DNA of 6,620 nucleotides, taken from Chloroflexota bacterium (GTDB taxonomy: Bacteria; Chloroflexota; Anaerolineae; Promineifilales; Promineifilaceae). The position numbers and the translations under genes were made by a program. Numbering within the stretch: the first letter of the stretch is position 1; every line of letters begins with the position of its first letter. Where the stretch lies: NCBI GenBank assembly GCA_008501785.1, contig QQUD01000821.1, forward strand, positions 1 to 6,620, read 5' to 3'. Positions 6,424 to 6,620 of this stretch are shown here, piece after piece. The notes beneath the pieces are model-generated. The model ran no database searches, was not told where the DNA came from, and saw nothing but the letters and a program-made list of their open reading frames with translations.

Positions 6424-6620
6424 ATGACGAATCAAAATGGAAATGGAAACAGAAACAGAAACGGCCGTTTTTTCCACAGATTTGAACCAGGGCTAAGCTT
6501 AGAAGAGCAAGAAGCACGTCGGCGTCGAGAAGATCGCATTCGGACCTTGTTGAATGATGAAGACGAGATGCTGGGGAAGGCGTATGACGGCCGTTTAGTG
6601 CGGCGGCTTCTGCAATTTGT
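6424..6620 (+). CDS. Second ABC exporter subunit, N-terminal fragment (3' end outside window)
   Basis: The frame is open from ATG 6424 to the window end (65 whole codons). GAGGTG (6411-6416), within the end of the previous gene, lies 7 nt upstream, and one base separates the two genes, so they are surely co-translated. The N-terminus is low complexity (alternating Asn with Gly or Arg, residues 5-14), then comes a charged helix rich in E and R. The last residues, L-G-K-A-Y-D-G-R-L-V-R-R-L-L-Q-F-V, match the pre-helix elbow found before the first membrane segment in many TM288-type exporter subunits. Context makes it the likely heterodimer partner that would carry the intact catalytic Glu and His; those residues are beyond the window. 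ACGGCCGT occurs twice in its first 171 bp (6461, 6587). Confidence 0.75.
   Translation, partial: MTNQNGNGNRNRNGRFFHRFEPGLSLEEQEARRRREDRIRTLLNDEDEMLGKAYDGRLVRRLLQF
6436..6465 (+). repeat. In-frame hexanucleotide repeat (Asn-Gly/Asn-Arg) at the start of the second ABC gene
   Basis: Five imperfect 6-bp units (AATGGA twice, AACAGA twice, AACGGC once) encode Asn-Gly, Asn-Gly, Asn-Arg, Asn-Arg, Asn-Gly. Copy-number change would keep the frame. The last unit runs into the ACGGCCGT copy at 6461-6468. Confidence 0.7.

Larger units (their letters stand above)
290..6594. repeat. Dispersed highly iterated palindrome ACGGCCGT, ten copies
   Basis: Copies lie at 290-297, 560-567, 1060-1067, 2275-2282, 4414-4421, 4667-4674, 5926-5933, 6265-6272, 6461-6468 and 6587-6594. 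About 0.1 copies would be expected by chance. The hexamer CGGCCG occurs exactly ten times, always with A before and T after, so the unit is the octamer. Coding copies are read as x-G-R (Tyr, Asn or Asp before Gly-Arg) five times and as Arg-Pro twice, so protein sequence does not explain them. Two copies are plainly intergenic and one lies in the decayed minus-strand gene. None lies in 2283-4413. Confidence 0.9.

Noticed and set aside
290..6594. Reading the ten octamers as transposon ends or a CRISPR-like array
   Set aside because: Spacing is irregular (126 to 2139 bp), no flanking repeats or target duplications are seen, and several copies lie inside intact genes without disrupting them.

Overview
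The window (6,620 bp, moderate GC, every gene but one remnant on the + strand) looks like a piece of chromosome from a free-living bacterium. My best guess is Chloroflexota (Anaerolineae/Ardenticatenia-like), based on overall gene character and the repeat described below. No rRNA or other phylogenetic marker is present, so this placement is weak.

Layout, left to right. (1) The C-terminal end of an M20-family amidohydrolase (2-244). (2) A 38-bp near-perfect palindrome (275-312) followed by an extended -10 promoter (329-337). (3) trpB (369-1589), complete and with all catalytic residues, with no trpA next to it; 5 nt later comes a small membrane-anchored DUF218/YdcF-like protein (1595-2185). 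(4) A gap of about 420 bp (2186-2608) that holds a minus-strand remnant, probably a DUF2867-like gene (2210-2476), and then the promoter region of the next operon. (5) A two-gene signalling operon: a histidine kinase with six predicted membrane helices (2609-4015) and a stand-alone receiver protein (4022-4393). (6) A 193-bp intergenic region with an imperfect hairpin, a good sigma70-type promoter and a 22-bp inverted repeat just before a strong ribosome binding site. (7) An ABC exporter operon: a complete half-transporter with a degenerate ATP site (4587-6422), then, after one base, the start of a second gene (6424 to the window end) that is very likely its heterodimer partner.

The most unusual signal is not a gene. 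The octamer palindrome ACGGCCGT occurs ten times, where about 0.1 would be expected by chance. Every CGGCCG in the window lies inside this octamer. It occurs in coding and non-coding DNA, in more than one reading frame, and forms the centre of a large intergenic hairpin. This resembles the highly iterated palindrome HIP1 of cyanobacteria, but with a different sequence. It is absent from 2283 to 4413, which covers the AT-richer kinase/receiver operon.

The ABC exporter pair probably moves drugs or lipids and appears to be controlled by a repressor binding the 22-bp operator. The kinase/receiver pair has its own promoter and no visible DNA-binding output. Nothing in the sequence links it to the exporter beyond proximity.
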